DNA of 64,000 nucleotides from Salmonella enterica subsp. houtenae serovar Houten (lineage in GTDB: Bacteria > Pseudomonadota > Gammaproteobacteria > Enterobacterales > Enterobacteriaceae), in contig LS483478.1 in assembly GCA_900478215.1 (NCBI GenBank), positions 2,108,001-2,172,000 on the forward strand, written 5' to 3'. The position numbers were made by a program, and so were the translations under genes. The notes beneath the pieces are model-generated. The model was not told the DNA's origin and searched no databases. It saw only the letters and a list, made by a program, of their open reading frames with translations. This document shows positions 1-8,528 of the stretch, one piece after another. Each line of letters begins with the position of its first letter. Position 1 is the stretch's first letter.

Positions 1-176
1 CGCCAGGTATTCGGCCTGCAGGCAGTGAGGCGGGCGACCAGCGGCGCATTATGACGCCCGAACAGGCATTATCCGCCGGCGTCGACTATATGGTGATTGG
101 CCGTCCGGTTACGCAATCGGTAGATCCGGCGCAAACGCTGAAGGATATTAACGCGTCACTGAAACGGGAGGCATAA
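1..176 (+). CDS. pyrF: Orotidine 5'-phosphate decarboxylase, 3' end only
   Basis: The window opens inside this gene; the reading frame (first full codon at base 3) runs to a TAA at 174-176. The visible C-terminal 57 residues include [14 protein letters not shown], the phosphate-binding end of the OMP decarboxylase TIM barrel. The enzyme makes UMP from OMP, the last step of de novo pyrimidine synthesis. The stop overlaps the start of yciH (TAATG), as in the enterobacterial pyrF-yciH operon. Identity rests on this C-terminus and the context. Confidence 0.93.
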
Positions 177-502
177 TGAGCGATTCCAATAGTCGTCTGG
201 TTTATTCAACGGAGACGGGGCGCATTGAAGAGCCTAAAACGGCGCTGGTTCGTCCAAAAGGGGATGGTATCGTTCGCATTCAGCGTCAAACCAGTGGCCG
301 TAAGGGTAAAGGCGTATGTTTGATTACCGGCATTCAGATGGATTATGCGGAATTAACCAAACTGGCGGCTGAGCTGAAGAAAAAGTGCGGCTGCGGCGGG
401 GCAGTAAAAGAAGGGATTATTGAAATTCAGGGTGATAAACGCGACTTGATAAAATCGTTGCTGGAAGCTAAAGGAATGAAAGTAAAATTAGCTGGCGGCT
501 AA
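176..502 (+). CDS. yciH: SUI1/eIF1-like translation factor YciH
   Basis: 108 residues, the usual length. The C-terminal two thirds is a SUI1/eIF1 domain with the typical basic, Gly-rich core (GRKGKGVCLITG, KKKCGCGGAVKEG, IEIQGDKRD). Bacterial YciH proteins bind the small ribosomal subunit and affect initiation fidelity in vitro; the physiological role is not settled. It is coupled to pyrF by a one-base stop/start overlap, so the two are one transcription unit. It is followed by a hairpin at 509-534. Confidence 0.96.
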   Translation: MSDSNSRLVYSTETGRIEEPKTALVRPKGDGIVRIQRQTSGRKGKGVCLITGIQMDYAELTKLAAELKKKCGCGGAVKEGIIEIQGDKRDLIKSLLEAKGMKVKLAGG

Positions 503-508
503 TGAAAA

Positions 509-540
509 CGCCACGGTTGTAAATTACCGTGGCGTAAAAG
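509..540. terminator. Hairpin between convergent yciH and osmB
   Basis: CGCCACGG at 509-516 pairs with CCGTGGCG at 527-534 around a 10-base loop. Read on the minus strand the stem is followed by TTTTC, and on the plus strand by TAAAAG. It could act as a terminator for the minus-strand osmB side as well as for yciH. The T-tracts are short, so strength is uncertain. Confidence 0.55.
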
Positions 541-621
541 TCAACTTTGTCTATTTTTGTAATCCAGACCTGAAAAGAATAATCGTATTATTTTGAGCCG
601 TTCAATATTTAAACATCTGGA

Positions 622-840
622 TTATTTTCCGACCTGGTGACCAATAACGCCGCCGACCGCCGCGCCGCCCAGGGTGCCTAATGTGCTGCCATCAGTTAAT
701 ACTGCGCCGCCTAGCGCCCCCGCACCTGCGCCAATAGCCGTGTTGCGATCGCGCTTGGACCAGTTTGAGCAGGCGCTCAAAGACAGTGCTACGGTGATTG
801 CCAGCACAGCAGCGGCCATTTTTTTGCTCGTCATAAACAT
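622..840 (-). CDS. osmB: Osmotically inducible lipoprotein OsmB
   Basis: 72 residues. An N-terminal signal peptide ends in the lipobox LSAC, so the mature lipoprotein starts at Cys24. The rest is a Gly/Ala-rich glycine-zipper segment (AIGAGAGALGGAV, GGAAVGGVIGHQVG). Length and sequence match E. coli OsmB, an envelope lipoprotein induced by osmotic and stationary-phase stress. It stands alone on the minus strand; the 258 bases upstream to the end of yciT hold its promoter region and the hairpin at 1063-1088. Confidence 0.96.
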   Translation of the reverse strand: MFMTSKKMAAAVLAITVALSLSACSNWSKRDRNTAIGAGAGALGGAVLTDGSTLGTLGGAAVGGVIGHQVGK

Positions 841-1062
841 AATACTTTCTCCTGAATTAATGATTCACGGAATTAAGCTCACTTTAACTATAGTTAAAAT
901 AAAACCTGTTAAGAGATTTTCCGTAAAACCTGATTGCGCAGGGATATATCACGCAGGTGATAGTCACTTCCTGTTATTTCGCTAGTATTAATTTTACGAC
1001 GTTACGCTCGTTACAACAGGTAAATAGTCTTAATTGGAACGTCAGAAAAGTCTCAGAGAGAG

Positions 1063-1088
1063 GATGATTTGCCATAGGGCAAATCATC
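1063..1088 (-). terminator. Perfect hairpin downstream of yciT
   Basis: GATGATTTGCC at 1063-1073 and GGCAAATCATC at 1078-1088 form an 11-bp perfect stem with a 4-base loop, just after the yciT stop. Neither side has a good T-run, so it may be an RNA 3'-end stabiliser or a weak terminator for yciT. Confidence 0.5.
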
Positions 1089-1098
1089 GGGAAATATT

Positions 1099-1851
1099 TT
1101 AAACGGATGAGCCAATAACATTGACTAGCAGCCCCGCATGTTCTAACTGCATTTGATCGCTGGCGGAAATTCTGGAATCCGTAATGACACGATGGAAGCG
1201 AGAGAGCGGGCCCAGGGGATAGGGATGCACGCAGCCAAATTTGGAGCTGTCGGTGAGGACAATCGCTTCTGAGCCTTTTTCCAGAACGGCGTTAACCACA
1301 TCCGATCGCATCATGTCGCGTCCGGTAAAGCCGGTATCAGCCTGCCAGCCATCAATACCGATAAATGCTTTGCTGAAATGCACTTGCTGGATAAACTGTC
1401 GCGTCAACGGCCCTACCATGCTTTCGCTTTTTTTCTGATAGATTCCACCGAGGAGAATGACTTCGCAAGGGGTTTCTTTAAGCAGGTGCGCGATATAACT
1501 GCTCACAGTGATGATGGTGACATCTTTTTGTTCCGCCAGCGTCCGGGCCAATAGCGCATTGCTACTGCCATTTTCAATAAAAACGGATTCCCCTGGACTG
1601 ACCAGCGAGGCGGCGAACTCCGCCAGTCGGCGTTTTAGCGTGTAATTAGTCATCATGCGAGTTTCTACGTCATCGCTCTCAAGCGAAACGGCGAAACCGT
1701 GCGCACGGCGTAAATAGCTCTGTTTTTCCAGGGTATTCAGGTCCTGACGTATCGTGACTTCAGATACGCCGGTAATTTTCGCCAGTTCAGCAACGCTCAT
1801 CTGGCCTTTATCAACCACCATTTGCAAAATTGATTGTTGTCGGGAGTTCAT
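1099..1851 (-). CDS. yciT: DeoR-family transcriptional regulator YciT
   Basis: 250 residues. The N-terminal winged helix (MNSRQQSILQMVVDKGQMSV, then ITGVSEVTIRQDLNTLE) is a standard DeoR HTH. The C-terminal DeoRC sensor domain follows, with FIENGSSNALLARTL, VEVILLGG-type and GIDGW segments. DeoR proteins usually sense phosphosugars. Position between osmB and yciZ matches E. coli, where YciT has been linked to osmotic stress. The ligand is not evident here. Confidence 0.95.
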   Translation of the reverse strand: MNSRQQSILQMVVDKGQMSVAELAKITGVSEVTIRQDLNTLEKQSYLRRAHGFAVSLESDDVETRMMTNYTLKRRLAEFAASLVSPGESVFIENGSSNALLARTLAEQKDVTIITVSSYIAHLLKETPCEVILLGGIYQKKSESMVGPLTRQFIQQVHFSKAFIGIDGWQADTGFTGRDMMRSDVVNAVLEKGSEAIVLTDSSKFGCVHPYPLGPLSRFHRVITDSRISASDQMQLEHAGLLVNVIGSSV

Positions 1852-1938
1852 AGTATTAATTTTATACGTTAAAAGGAGTCAACAGACATTCAGAGAACCG
1901 GGAAGGGCTAACGGCCATCCCGGAGCAAATAATCGCTA

Positions 1939-2118
1939 TCAGATTTCCCAGGGCGACCCGGGAGCACGGGGTGGCGAGATACCGTCTTTAACCTGATCTA
2001 ACAGCTCCGCTTTCAATATTTCAAGATTATTGATGGCCGAGTGGTAATCGCCAGCAACAAGGATATCCAGCACGGTATCAATGCGTTGGACAATTCGTTG
2101 TGCTTCGATATCAGACAT
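1939..2118 (-). CDS. yciZ: Small conserved protein YciZ (YciZ/DUF2525-like)
   Basis: 59 residues from the ATG at 2118. This start is preferred over an ATG three codons upstream because AAGGA lies 9 bases before it, whereas it lies almost on top of the upstream ATG. The sequence MSDIEAQRIVQRIDTVLDIL and the end PGSPWEI match the E. coli small protein YciZ. It is predicted to be helical and cytoplasmic; no function is known. It lies between yciT and pdeR, all on the minus strand. Confidence 0.88.
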   Translation of the reverse strand: MSDIEAQRIVQRIDTVLDILVAGDYHSAINNLEILKAELLDQVKDGISPPRAPGSPWEI

Positions 2119-2239
2119 GTTTGTCATCCTTAATGTCAGAAAAGGTTTAAATTCATGATGCAGAAATTAATCTGAAAAGAGAAGGGAAAAATAGGGTTAT
2201 GCCTGTCTGCATAGGCTGTTCTCTCTATTATCTCCGTTA

Positions 2240-4231
2240 TTAACGCATTTTTTTCGTCTGATAACGTTTGTACCAGCGTTCAAAAGAAACGGCGGGCATA
2301 GGTTTGGCGAATAAAAAGCCCTGTCGTTCATTGACGCCGTTTTTTGTCAGGAAGGCATCTTCTTTCGCATGTTCTACGCCTTCGGCAATCACTTGTAAAT
2401 TTAGCGCCTGAGCCACCGCGACAATCGCCCGAACCAGAGATTGCGACAGCGGTTGCTTATAGATGTCTCTGACGAAAGCCTGATCCAGTTTAACGGCATC
2501 AATAGGGAACCGGGCGAGTTGGGAAAGCGAAGAATAACCGGTGCCGAAATCATCCAGATGAATCTGAGCGCCGAGCTGACTAAATTGCTGGATAACCGAT
2601 AGCGCCAGCGTGTCGTTTTCAATCAGGCAGCTTTCCGTTAGCTCGACATCGATCGGGCAATACTCAAAATTCAGATCGTGCAAAACCTGTTTAAGCGCAG
2701 TAAAAAGCGTCTGGTCGGCCAGTTGTCGCGCCGAAAAGTTAACGGCTACGCGCAAGTTAATCCCTTTGTCGCGCCATTTCGCAATCTGGCGAACCACATC
2801 CAGAATCACCCAGCGGCCCAGCGGAACGATGAGTCCTGACTCTTCGGCGTATGAGATGAACTCCAGCGGCGGAATTAATCCGCGTTCCGGCGATTGCCAG
2901 CGTACCAGCGCTTCCAGGCTACGGACTTCGCCGCGCCAGGTAATTTTGGGTTGATAGTGAATAAGTAACTGATCGTTTTCCAGCGCTTTTCGCAGGTTTG
3001 TGTCCAGCCAGTGATAGTCAAATACGCGCTGATTCATTTCCGGCGAAAAAACGCAAAACTGACCGCGGCCGCCTTCTTTGGCGTTATACATTGCGGTGTC
3101 GGCATTACGAATGATACTTTCGCTATCCTGTCCGTGCTGGGGGGCCAACGAAATGCCAATGGCGCATCCCGTGTAAACTTCAATGAGTCCAATACGAAAC
3201 GGTTGCCGCAGACGGGTAAGGATTCGTGAGGCTACTGCTTCCAGCGTGCCCTGAGACGTATGGGCAGCGAGGACAACAAATTCATCCCCTCCCAGTCTGG
3301 CCAGCAATTGATCTTCCCCCAGACAACTCAACAGCGCCAACGAAACGGCCTGTAAGAGCTGATCGCCAAACATATGCCCATAGGCGTCATTAATTTTCTT
3401 GAAGTTATCCAGATCGAGATAAACGATACCCACCTGCGACTCGCCAGCCGCGGCAATAGCATTATTAATAAATTCATGGATAGCATTGCGATTGGGCAGG
3501 CCAGTGACGGTGTCTGTATTCGCCAGTATGCGTAAACGCTCCTGAGCCCGCCTTTCTTCGGTGATATCTGTGCCTGCGCAGATCAGGAAAATTTCGTTTT
3601 TTCCGCTACCGCTATGGACGAATTTATTACGAAATAAGAACAGGCGTTGGCCTTTACGGGTCTTTATCCAGCGTTCGATTTCATAAGCATTGCCATTGCG
3701 AAAAAACCCCTCAATGTAGCGCCGGGAGGCAGCCGCCTCCCGGCGACTCATAAATAATTTAAAGACGCTTTGACCAATTACATCTCGCTCTTTTAAGCCC
3801 GTGTACTCTTCGCATAACCGATTAAATCGACAAATTTTGCCCTGGCTATCCAGTATCGCAATGACTGAGCTGGCTTCTGATATGATTTGCTCGGCAAAAT
3901 AGAGTTCCTGCGCCAGCGTTGGCGCGACGGCAGGTGTATCAGGCCAGGTTGCCAGGCTGCCAGCCCATTCACGTTTATTAATCTTACGGCCTACCAGGTG
4001 CACAGCGGTAGCCTGTTTTTCTATCGACAACGTTATCAGCAGACTGGAAGTAATCGCCGTCATTTCCCGGATACGCCCGGCTTGCTCCGGCGATAGCTCA
4101 ACCGTTTTTTCTGCATCCGTTTCACCTGTCGGGGAGAGATGCAGCACGTTGCGATCATCAGCCAGACGCCAGTGAGAGTGAAGAGGACTTAGCGCCGTTT
4201 GTTCCTGAATCTGTTTCATTATGCGTACCAT
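2240..4231 (-). CDS. pdeR: Cyclic di-GMP phosphodiesterase with PAS-GGDEF-EAL domains
   Basis: About 660 residues (old names gmr, yciR). In order: an N-terminal region, a PAS domain (around 110-230, ILDSQGKICRFN), a GGDEF domain with intact GGDEF (LARLGGDEFVVL), and an EAL domain (about 405-650) with SLEALVRW and DDFGTGYSS, so a catalytically competent phosphodiesterase is expected. In E. coli it is the trigger enzyme that inhibits DgcM and MlrA and so restrains csgD/curli expression. An in-frame ATG at 4219 has better Shine-Dalgarno spacing (GGGATGG, 8 bases) than the ATG at 4231. Confidence 0.95.
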   Translation of the reverse strand: MVRIMKQIQEQTALSPLHSHWRLADDRNVLHLSPTGETDAEKTVELSPEQAGRIREMTAITSSLLITLSIEKQATAVHLVGRKINKREWAGSLATWPDTPAVAPTLAQELYFAEQIISEASSVIAILDSQGKICRFNRLCEEYTGLKERDVIGQSVFKLFMSRREAAASRRYIEGFFRNGNAYEIERWIKTRKGQRLFLFRNKFVHSGSGKNEIFLICAGTDITEERRAQERLRILANTDTVTGLPNRNAIHEFINNAIAAAGESQVGIVYLDLDNFKKINDAYGHMFGDQLLQAVSLALLSCLGEDQLLARLGGDEFVVLAAHTSQGTLEAVASRILTRLRQPFRIGLIEVYTGCAIGISLAPQHGQDSESIIRNADTAMYNAKEGGRGQFCVFSPEMNQRVFDYHWLDTNLRKALENDQLLIHYQPKITWRGEVRSLEALVRWQSPERGLIPPLEFISYAEESGLIVPLGRWVILDVVRQIAKWRDKGINLRVAVNFSARQLADQTLFTALKQVLHDLNFEYCPIDVELTESCLIENDTLALSVIQQFSQLGAQIHLDDFGTGYSSLSQLARFPIDAVKLDQAFVRDIYKQPLSQSLVRAIVAVAQALNLQVIAEGVEHAKEDAFLTKNGVNERQGFLFAKPMPAVSFERWYKRYQTKKMR

Positions 4232-4434
4232 CCCATTTAAGCGCCGGTGCCCGAAAAGAAAGGTTAGCCATGTTATACATAAGGTTAATTATGGCTGAAC
4301 GTATTGTTTTATTTATATATTCATATGTAATCCAGATTCTGGAAAAAGCATAGTCGCCAGCTAAAAATAACAAGGAATGGGGCGCTTGAATAAGATTAAA
4401 CGTAGAGCATGACGGAAGGGAGAAGAAGAAAAGA

Positions 4435-4466
4435 AACGGCCTTTGCTGAAAAAGGCAAAGGCCGTT
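4435..4466 (-). terminator. Rho-independent terminator of rnb
   Basis: AACGGCCTTTGC at 4435-4446 pairs perfectly with GCAAAGGCCGTT at 4455-4466. On the minus strand the stem is followed by TTTCTTTTCTTCTTC. It sits 10 bases past the rnb stop, so it ends the rnb transcript. Confidence 0.85.
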
Positions 4467-4475
4467 GAGTTCGGG

Positions 4476-6410
4476 TTACGCTGCCGGTCGGGCAATAATG
4501 CTACGTGTTTCCATGCGAACTTCCGCAATAGTGACATCAATGACATCCGTCACTTTATAAACCGTCTCACCTTTGATCTGTACCGTACCGTGTTCCTGGC
4601 TGCATACCAGTTCATCGCGAACGGCGTGCAGGAACGGGGCAGGGATAAAGGCGATAGCGCCGTTATCGACCAGTCGCACACGCATACCACCGCGGCTGAC
4701 GTCAATAATTTCTGCCGCGAAACGGGTATTCGTCCCCGCCTTATCGTTAAGGAAACGTGCATATAACCAGTCGCCGACATCGCGCTCCGCCATACGGTTC
4801 AGGCGACGGCGCTCCGCCATTTGCTGGGTAATCTCTTCCTGCGGACGAGCAATAGCCTCACCCTTGATGACCGCTTTCAGCAGGCGATGGTTAATCATAT
4901 CGCCATACTTACGGATGGGAGAGGTCCATGTGGCGTAAGCCTCAAAACCGAGACCGAAATGCGGCCCCGGTTCGGTACTGATTTCCGCAAAAGACTGAAA
5001 GCGACGAATGCGGCTGTCAAGGAAACCGGAAGGCTGCGCATCCAGTTCACGACGCAGTTTACAGAAGCCTTCCAGCGTCAGCACTTCTTCGGCATCGACA
5101 TGCAGACCATGCGTTTTCAGCAGCGCGGCCAGCGCCTCGGCATTAGCGGGATCGAAACCCGTGTGTACGTTGTAAATACCGAAACCGAGCTTATCGCGCA
5201 GTACGCGCGCAGCGCAAAGGTTAGCGGCAATCATTGACTCTTCTACGATACGGTTAGCGATACGGCGCGGTTCCGCCACGATATCTAATACTTCGCCTTT
5301 TTCGCCAAGCACAAAGCGATAATCCGGGCGATCTTTAAACACTAACGCATGATGATGACGCCACTCACCGCGACTCAGACAAATACGGTGCAACAGGCGA
5401 ATCTGCTGGGCAATGCCTTCGTTATCCGGCTGCCAGGTGCCGCTATTTTCCAGCCAGTCGGAGACATTGTCGTACGCCAGCTTGGCCTTCGATTCTATCG
5501 TGGCCGCAAAAAAGGCGATATCATCGTCAATGGCGCCGTCCGCGGCGATGGTCATGCGACAGGCGAGCGCCGGACGCACTTCGTTGGCGCGCAACGAGCA
5601 CAGATCGTCAGACAGCTCACGCGGCAGCATAGGAATATTGAAGCCCGGCAGGTAGTTGGTAAAGGCGCGAATTTTCGCGGCGTTATCCAGCTTACTATCC
5701 TCGGCAATCCAGGCGGTAGGATCGGCGATAGCCACCGTAAGCTGGAGTCTGCCATCCGCTAACTCTTCGGCATAAAGCGCGTCATCCATATCCTCGGTGC
5801 TGGCGCTATCGATAGTCACGAAATTCAGCGCGGTCAGATCCTGACGTTCTAGTCCTTCGTCAAGCATCTCCGTCGCTACGCCATTTGGCGCCTCTTTTTC
5901 CAGGTTGTGGCGGGCAAGCGTAACCCACCAGGGAACAAAGTGATCGTCGGCAAAGGTGATGTACTGCGTTAAATCGGCGTAAAACGAACGGTCGCCTTTA
6001 AGCGGATGGCGGCGCATTTCGGCAACCGCCCAGTCACCTTCTTTGAACTCATGCTGAACGCCGCGCGCGGCGCGGCAGGGAATCGCATCTTTCAGCAACG
6101 GATGATCCGGCACGATGGACAGGCGGTCATTTTTACCCTGAATTTTTCCCACAAAACGCGTCAGGAACGGTTCGATCAGTGCTTCCGGCTCGGCAGACTC
6201 ACGTTCTTTTTCCGTGTGGATGACCGCGACAATGCGGTCGCCATGCATCACTTTTTTCATCTGCGGCGGCGGAATGAAATAGCTTTTTTGCGCATCAACC
6301 TCCAGAAAGCCAAAGCCTTTTTCCGTGGCTTTTACGACCCCTTCAGCGCGCGGCGTCTGGGAATGCAGTTGCTGTTTAAGCTGCGCTAGCAGCGGGTTGT
6401 CCTGAAACAT
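4476..6410 (-). CDS. rnb: Exoribonuclease II
   Basis: 644 residues, the exact usual length. Domain order is N-terminal cold-shock (OB) domains (about 20-170), the RNB catalytic domain with the conserved acidic cluster DSASTEDMDDAL, and a C-terminal S1 domain (about 560-640). It is a processive 3'-5' hydrolytic exoribonuclease for unstructured RNA and a main mRNA-decay enzyme, membrane-associated in E. coli. A single-gene unit with its own terminator downstream. Confidence 0.98.
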   Translation of the reverse strand: MFQDNPLLAQLKQQLHSQTPRAEGVVKATEKGFGFLEVDAQKSYFIPPPQMKKVMHGDRIVAVIHTEKERESAEPEALIEPFLTRFVGKIQGKNDRLSIVPDHPLLKDAIPCRAARGVQHEFKEGDWAVAEMRRHPLKGDRSFYADLTQYITFADDHFVPWWVTLARHNLEKEAPNGVATEMLDEGLERQDLTALNFVTIDSASTEDMDDALYAEELADGRLQLTVAIADPTAWIAEDSKLDNAAKIRAFTNYLPGFNIPMLPRELSDDLCSLRANEVRPALACRMTIAADGAIDDDIAFFAATIESKAKLAYDNVSDWLENSGTWQPDNEGIAQQIRLLHRICLSRGEWRHHHALVFKDRPDYRFVLGEKGEVLDIVAEPRRIANRIVEESMIAANLCAARVLRDKLGFGIYNVHTGFDPANAEALAALLKTHGLHVDAEEVLTLEGFCKLRRELDAQPSGFLDSRIRRFQSFAEISTEPGPHFGLGFEAYATWTSPIRKYGDMINHRLLKAVIKGEAIARPQEEITQQMAERRRLNRMAERDVGDWLYARFLNDKAGTNTRFAAEIIDVSRGGMRVRLVDNGAIAFIPAPFLHAVRDELVCSQEHGTVQIKGETVYKVTDVIDVTIAEVRMETRSIIARPAA

Positions 6411-6625
6411 AGTCGTCTATTTTCGTAGCCAAAAGAGCGGCTGACAGTTTTACGCGATTCTGCCTGGCGCAGCAAGCGCTCTTTCAGTAATGGATGGGTT
6501 AATGGGGCTCGCCCAACGCGATTTTTAAACGATTTAACCATCCGCACACGCCGCACCAGCCTGGCATATTTATGGCCTGCTCCGATGAGACCCCCATGTC
6601 AAGTATTGGGGAAAAATGCGCGGCG

Positions 6626-7105
6626 CTAAAACGCTCGGGCGAGCCATTGTATCGCCTGTGCCAGCGCGGGCTCAACTGAATGTTGTCGTTCCCAGCGTGC
6701 GATGTCATCTTCTGCCTGTCGTAAAGTGTTCACTGCGCGACGCCATGCGCCAGGTTGGGTCGCCTGTTCGTTAAAGCAGGCGACATGCCGTTGATACGCG
6801 ATGTGAGGAACGTGATAAGCGGAAGCTGAGAGGGTGGGGAAGTCGTGCGTAATATGCTGATCAGTATGCGTTCGAGTAATGCGAATGAGGACGGATCGCG
6901 CATGAGTACCGACGACAGCCGCGCGGCATAAACGCGGTATCCCAAAAACCTGAGCGATGGTCAGCGCAGTGTTCATACGTTCGTAGGCGCTGAAAGTATG
7001 AAGCCGATCGTTGATGACTGTACGAAGAAATAAGATATCCGACAGGTGGCGAGCTGGATTAGTAGGGGAAAATGGGGCGGCATAGTGGTGTCGCCCGCGA
7101 ATAAA
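6626..7105 (-). pseudogene. yciW: Decayed yciW-like gene between rnb and fabI
   Basis: E. coli has a roughly 375-codon yciW here; only about 700 bases remain. A minus-strand frame is open from about 7105 to a stop at 6626. Upstream of the only ATG (6976) it still reads as protein (NPARHLSDILFLRTVIND, then LHTFSAYERMNTALTIAQVF), but no ATG, GTG or TTG opens that part. A piece of plausible coding sequence continues after the stop in another frame down to 6499 (INMPGWCGVCGWLNRLKIA). I infer start loss, truncation and a frameshift. The alternative is a short 116-codon gene starting at 6976. Confidence 0.5.
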
Positions 7106-7115
7106 TTTAATATGT

Positions 7116-7904
7116 TTACTTCAGTTCCAGCTCATTCATTGCCGCAATACTGAACCCGCCGTCAACATGGACGACTTCGCCAGAAATACCCGCAGAGAGA
7201 TCGGAGCACAGAAATGCCGCTGAGTTACCCACATCTTCAATGGTAACGGTGCGACGAATTGGCGTAACGGCTTCACAATGCGCCAACATTTTACGAAAAT
7301 CTTTAATGCCGGATGCCGCCAGTGTACGAATTGGACCTGCAGAGATGGCGTTGACGCGAACGCCTTCCGGTCCCATTGCATTTGCCATATAACGCACGTT
7401 GGCTTCCAGAGAGGCTTTCGCCAGCCCCATGACGTTGTAGTTAGGGATGGCGCGTTCTGCTCCCAGGTAAGACAAGGTCAATAGCGCAGAACCTGGATTT
7501 AGCATGGCGCGGCAGGCTTTTGCCATGGCCACAAAGCTGTAGGAGCTAATATCATGAGCGATTTTAAAGCCTTCGCGGGTAACCGCATTAACATAATCGC
7601 CGTCCAGTTGGTCGCCAGGCGCAAAGCCGATGGAGTGTACGAAACCGTCAAATTTCGGCCAAACGTTACCCAGCTCCGCAAACATAGCGTCAATACTGGC
7701 GTCTTCAGCGACGTCACACGGTAAAACAATACTGGAACCCAGTTGGGCAGCAAACTCTTCCACGCGGCCTTTCAGTTTGTCGTTCTGGTAGGTGAACGCC
7801 AGCTCAGCTCCTTCGCGGTGCATTGCCTGCGCGATACCGTAGGCGATGGACAGTTTACTGGCCACTCCAGTGACCAGAATGCGCTTACCGGAAAGAAAAC
7901 CCAT
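7116..7904 (-). CDS. fabI: Enoyl-[acyl-carrier-protein] reductase (NADH)
   Basis: 262 residues from the ATG at 7904 (MGFLSGKRILVTGVASKLSI); an upstream in-frame start would add seven residues not found in the family. It is a divergent SDR with a glycine-rich NAD site, the FabI Tyr-X6-Lys catalytic pair in YNVMGLAKAS, and the loop HSIGFAPGDQ that includes the Gly at which triclosan resistance mutations arise. It reduces enoyl-ACP in the last step of each fatty-acid elongation cycle and is essential. Single-gene unit. Confidence 0.98.
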   Translation of the reverse strand: MGFLSGKRILVTGVASKLSIAYGIAQAMHREGAELAFTYQNDKLKGRVEEFAAQLGSSIVLPCDVAEDASIDAMFAELGNVWPKFDGFVHSIGFAPGDQLDGDYVNAVTREGFKIAHDISSYSFVAMAKACRAMLNPGSALLTLSYLGAERAIPNYNVMGLAKASLEANVRYMANAMGPEGVRVNAISAGPIRTLAASGIKDFRKMLAHCEAVTPIRRTVTIEDVGNSAAFLCSDLSAGISGEVVHVDGGFSIAAMNELELK

Positions 7905-8528
7905 AGCTTTAATCCTTATAGTCATTTCTTGTTTTTTGCTTTTGATATCAATTGGTTAAAGGTGATTTTTCAAAAGCGCTCGACATTAATCTGAAATTAT
8001 ATCCTACTCCCGGCCCTGTGTGTCACGCTATTTTTCCGCCACTATATTTGAAGCGAGCCTGTTAGGCGGTGTTCTAAAACAGCACGGTAAGTTACAAGAA
8101 GGAAAACTGCGTATTAAGAGCCTGACAGGGTAGGCTCCAGGGTGAAGTATTGAAGTATACCCACTAATGTAAGGTTCGCCTCATCCAACCAGAGATGCCG
8201 GGTTGGTCAGTAAGCACTACGATGTCGTGCCTTCCATCAGGTAAATAACAGTAATATAGGAAGCTTGAATAGTTAACTGCTTTATTTTTCTTTTGTCATA
8301 AATGGTCACAGGTTTAGACCCATCTAATGATGATGTTATGGATGGGTAGTTTTAATAAGCGAGTTATTAATGAAAGTGATTTTTTTAGATAACATTTGAT
8401 TACTTCACTTGCCGATAACAGCATTAATACTTAATGTAAGTTTTTTTGAAAATCAGGTGATTACAGTAGTTACAAATAGGGTTTTCATATGTTTATCATG
8501 CTATGATAATTTTCAGAGGATGATACTT
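7905..8528. other. 624-base noncoding interval between fabI and steC
   Basis: No credible gene. It should hold the divergent promoters of fabI and steC. Base composition shifts to AT-rich from about 8230. Visible structures are a small hairpin CCAACC/GGTTGG (8185-8190, 8201-8206) and a terminator-like stem ACCCATC/GATGGGT (8318-8324, 8341-8347) followed by AGTTTTAAT. The E. coli ycjD gene of this position is absent. Confidence 0.7.

Noticed and set aside
6006..6389. 127-codon plus-strand frame inside rnb
   Set aside because: Antisense to the conserved RNase II coding sequence.
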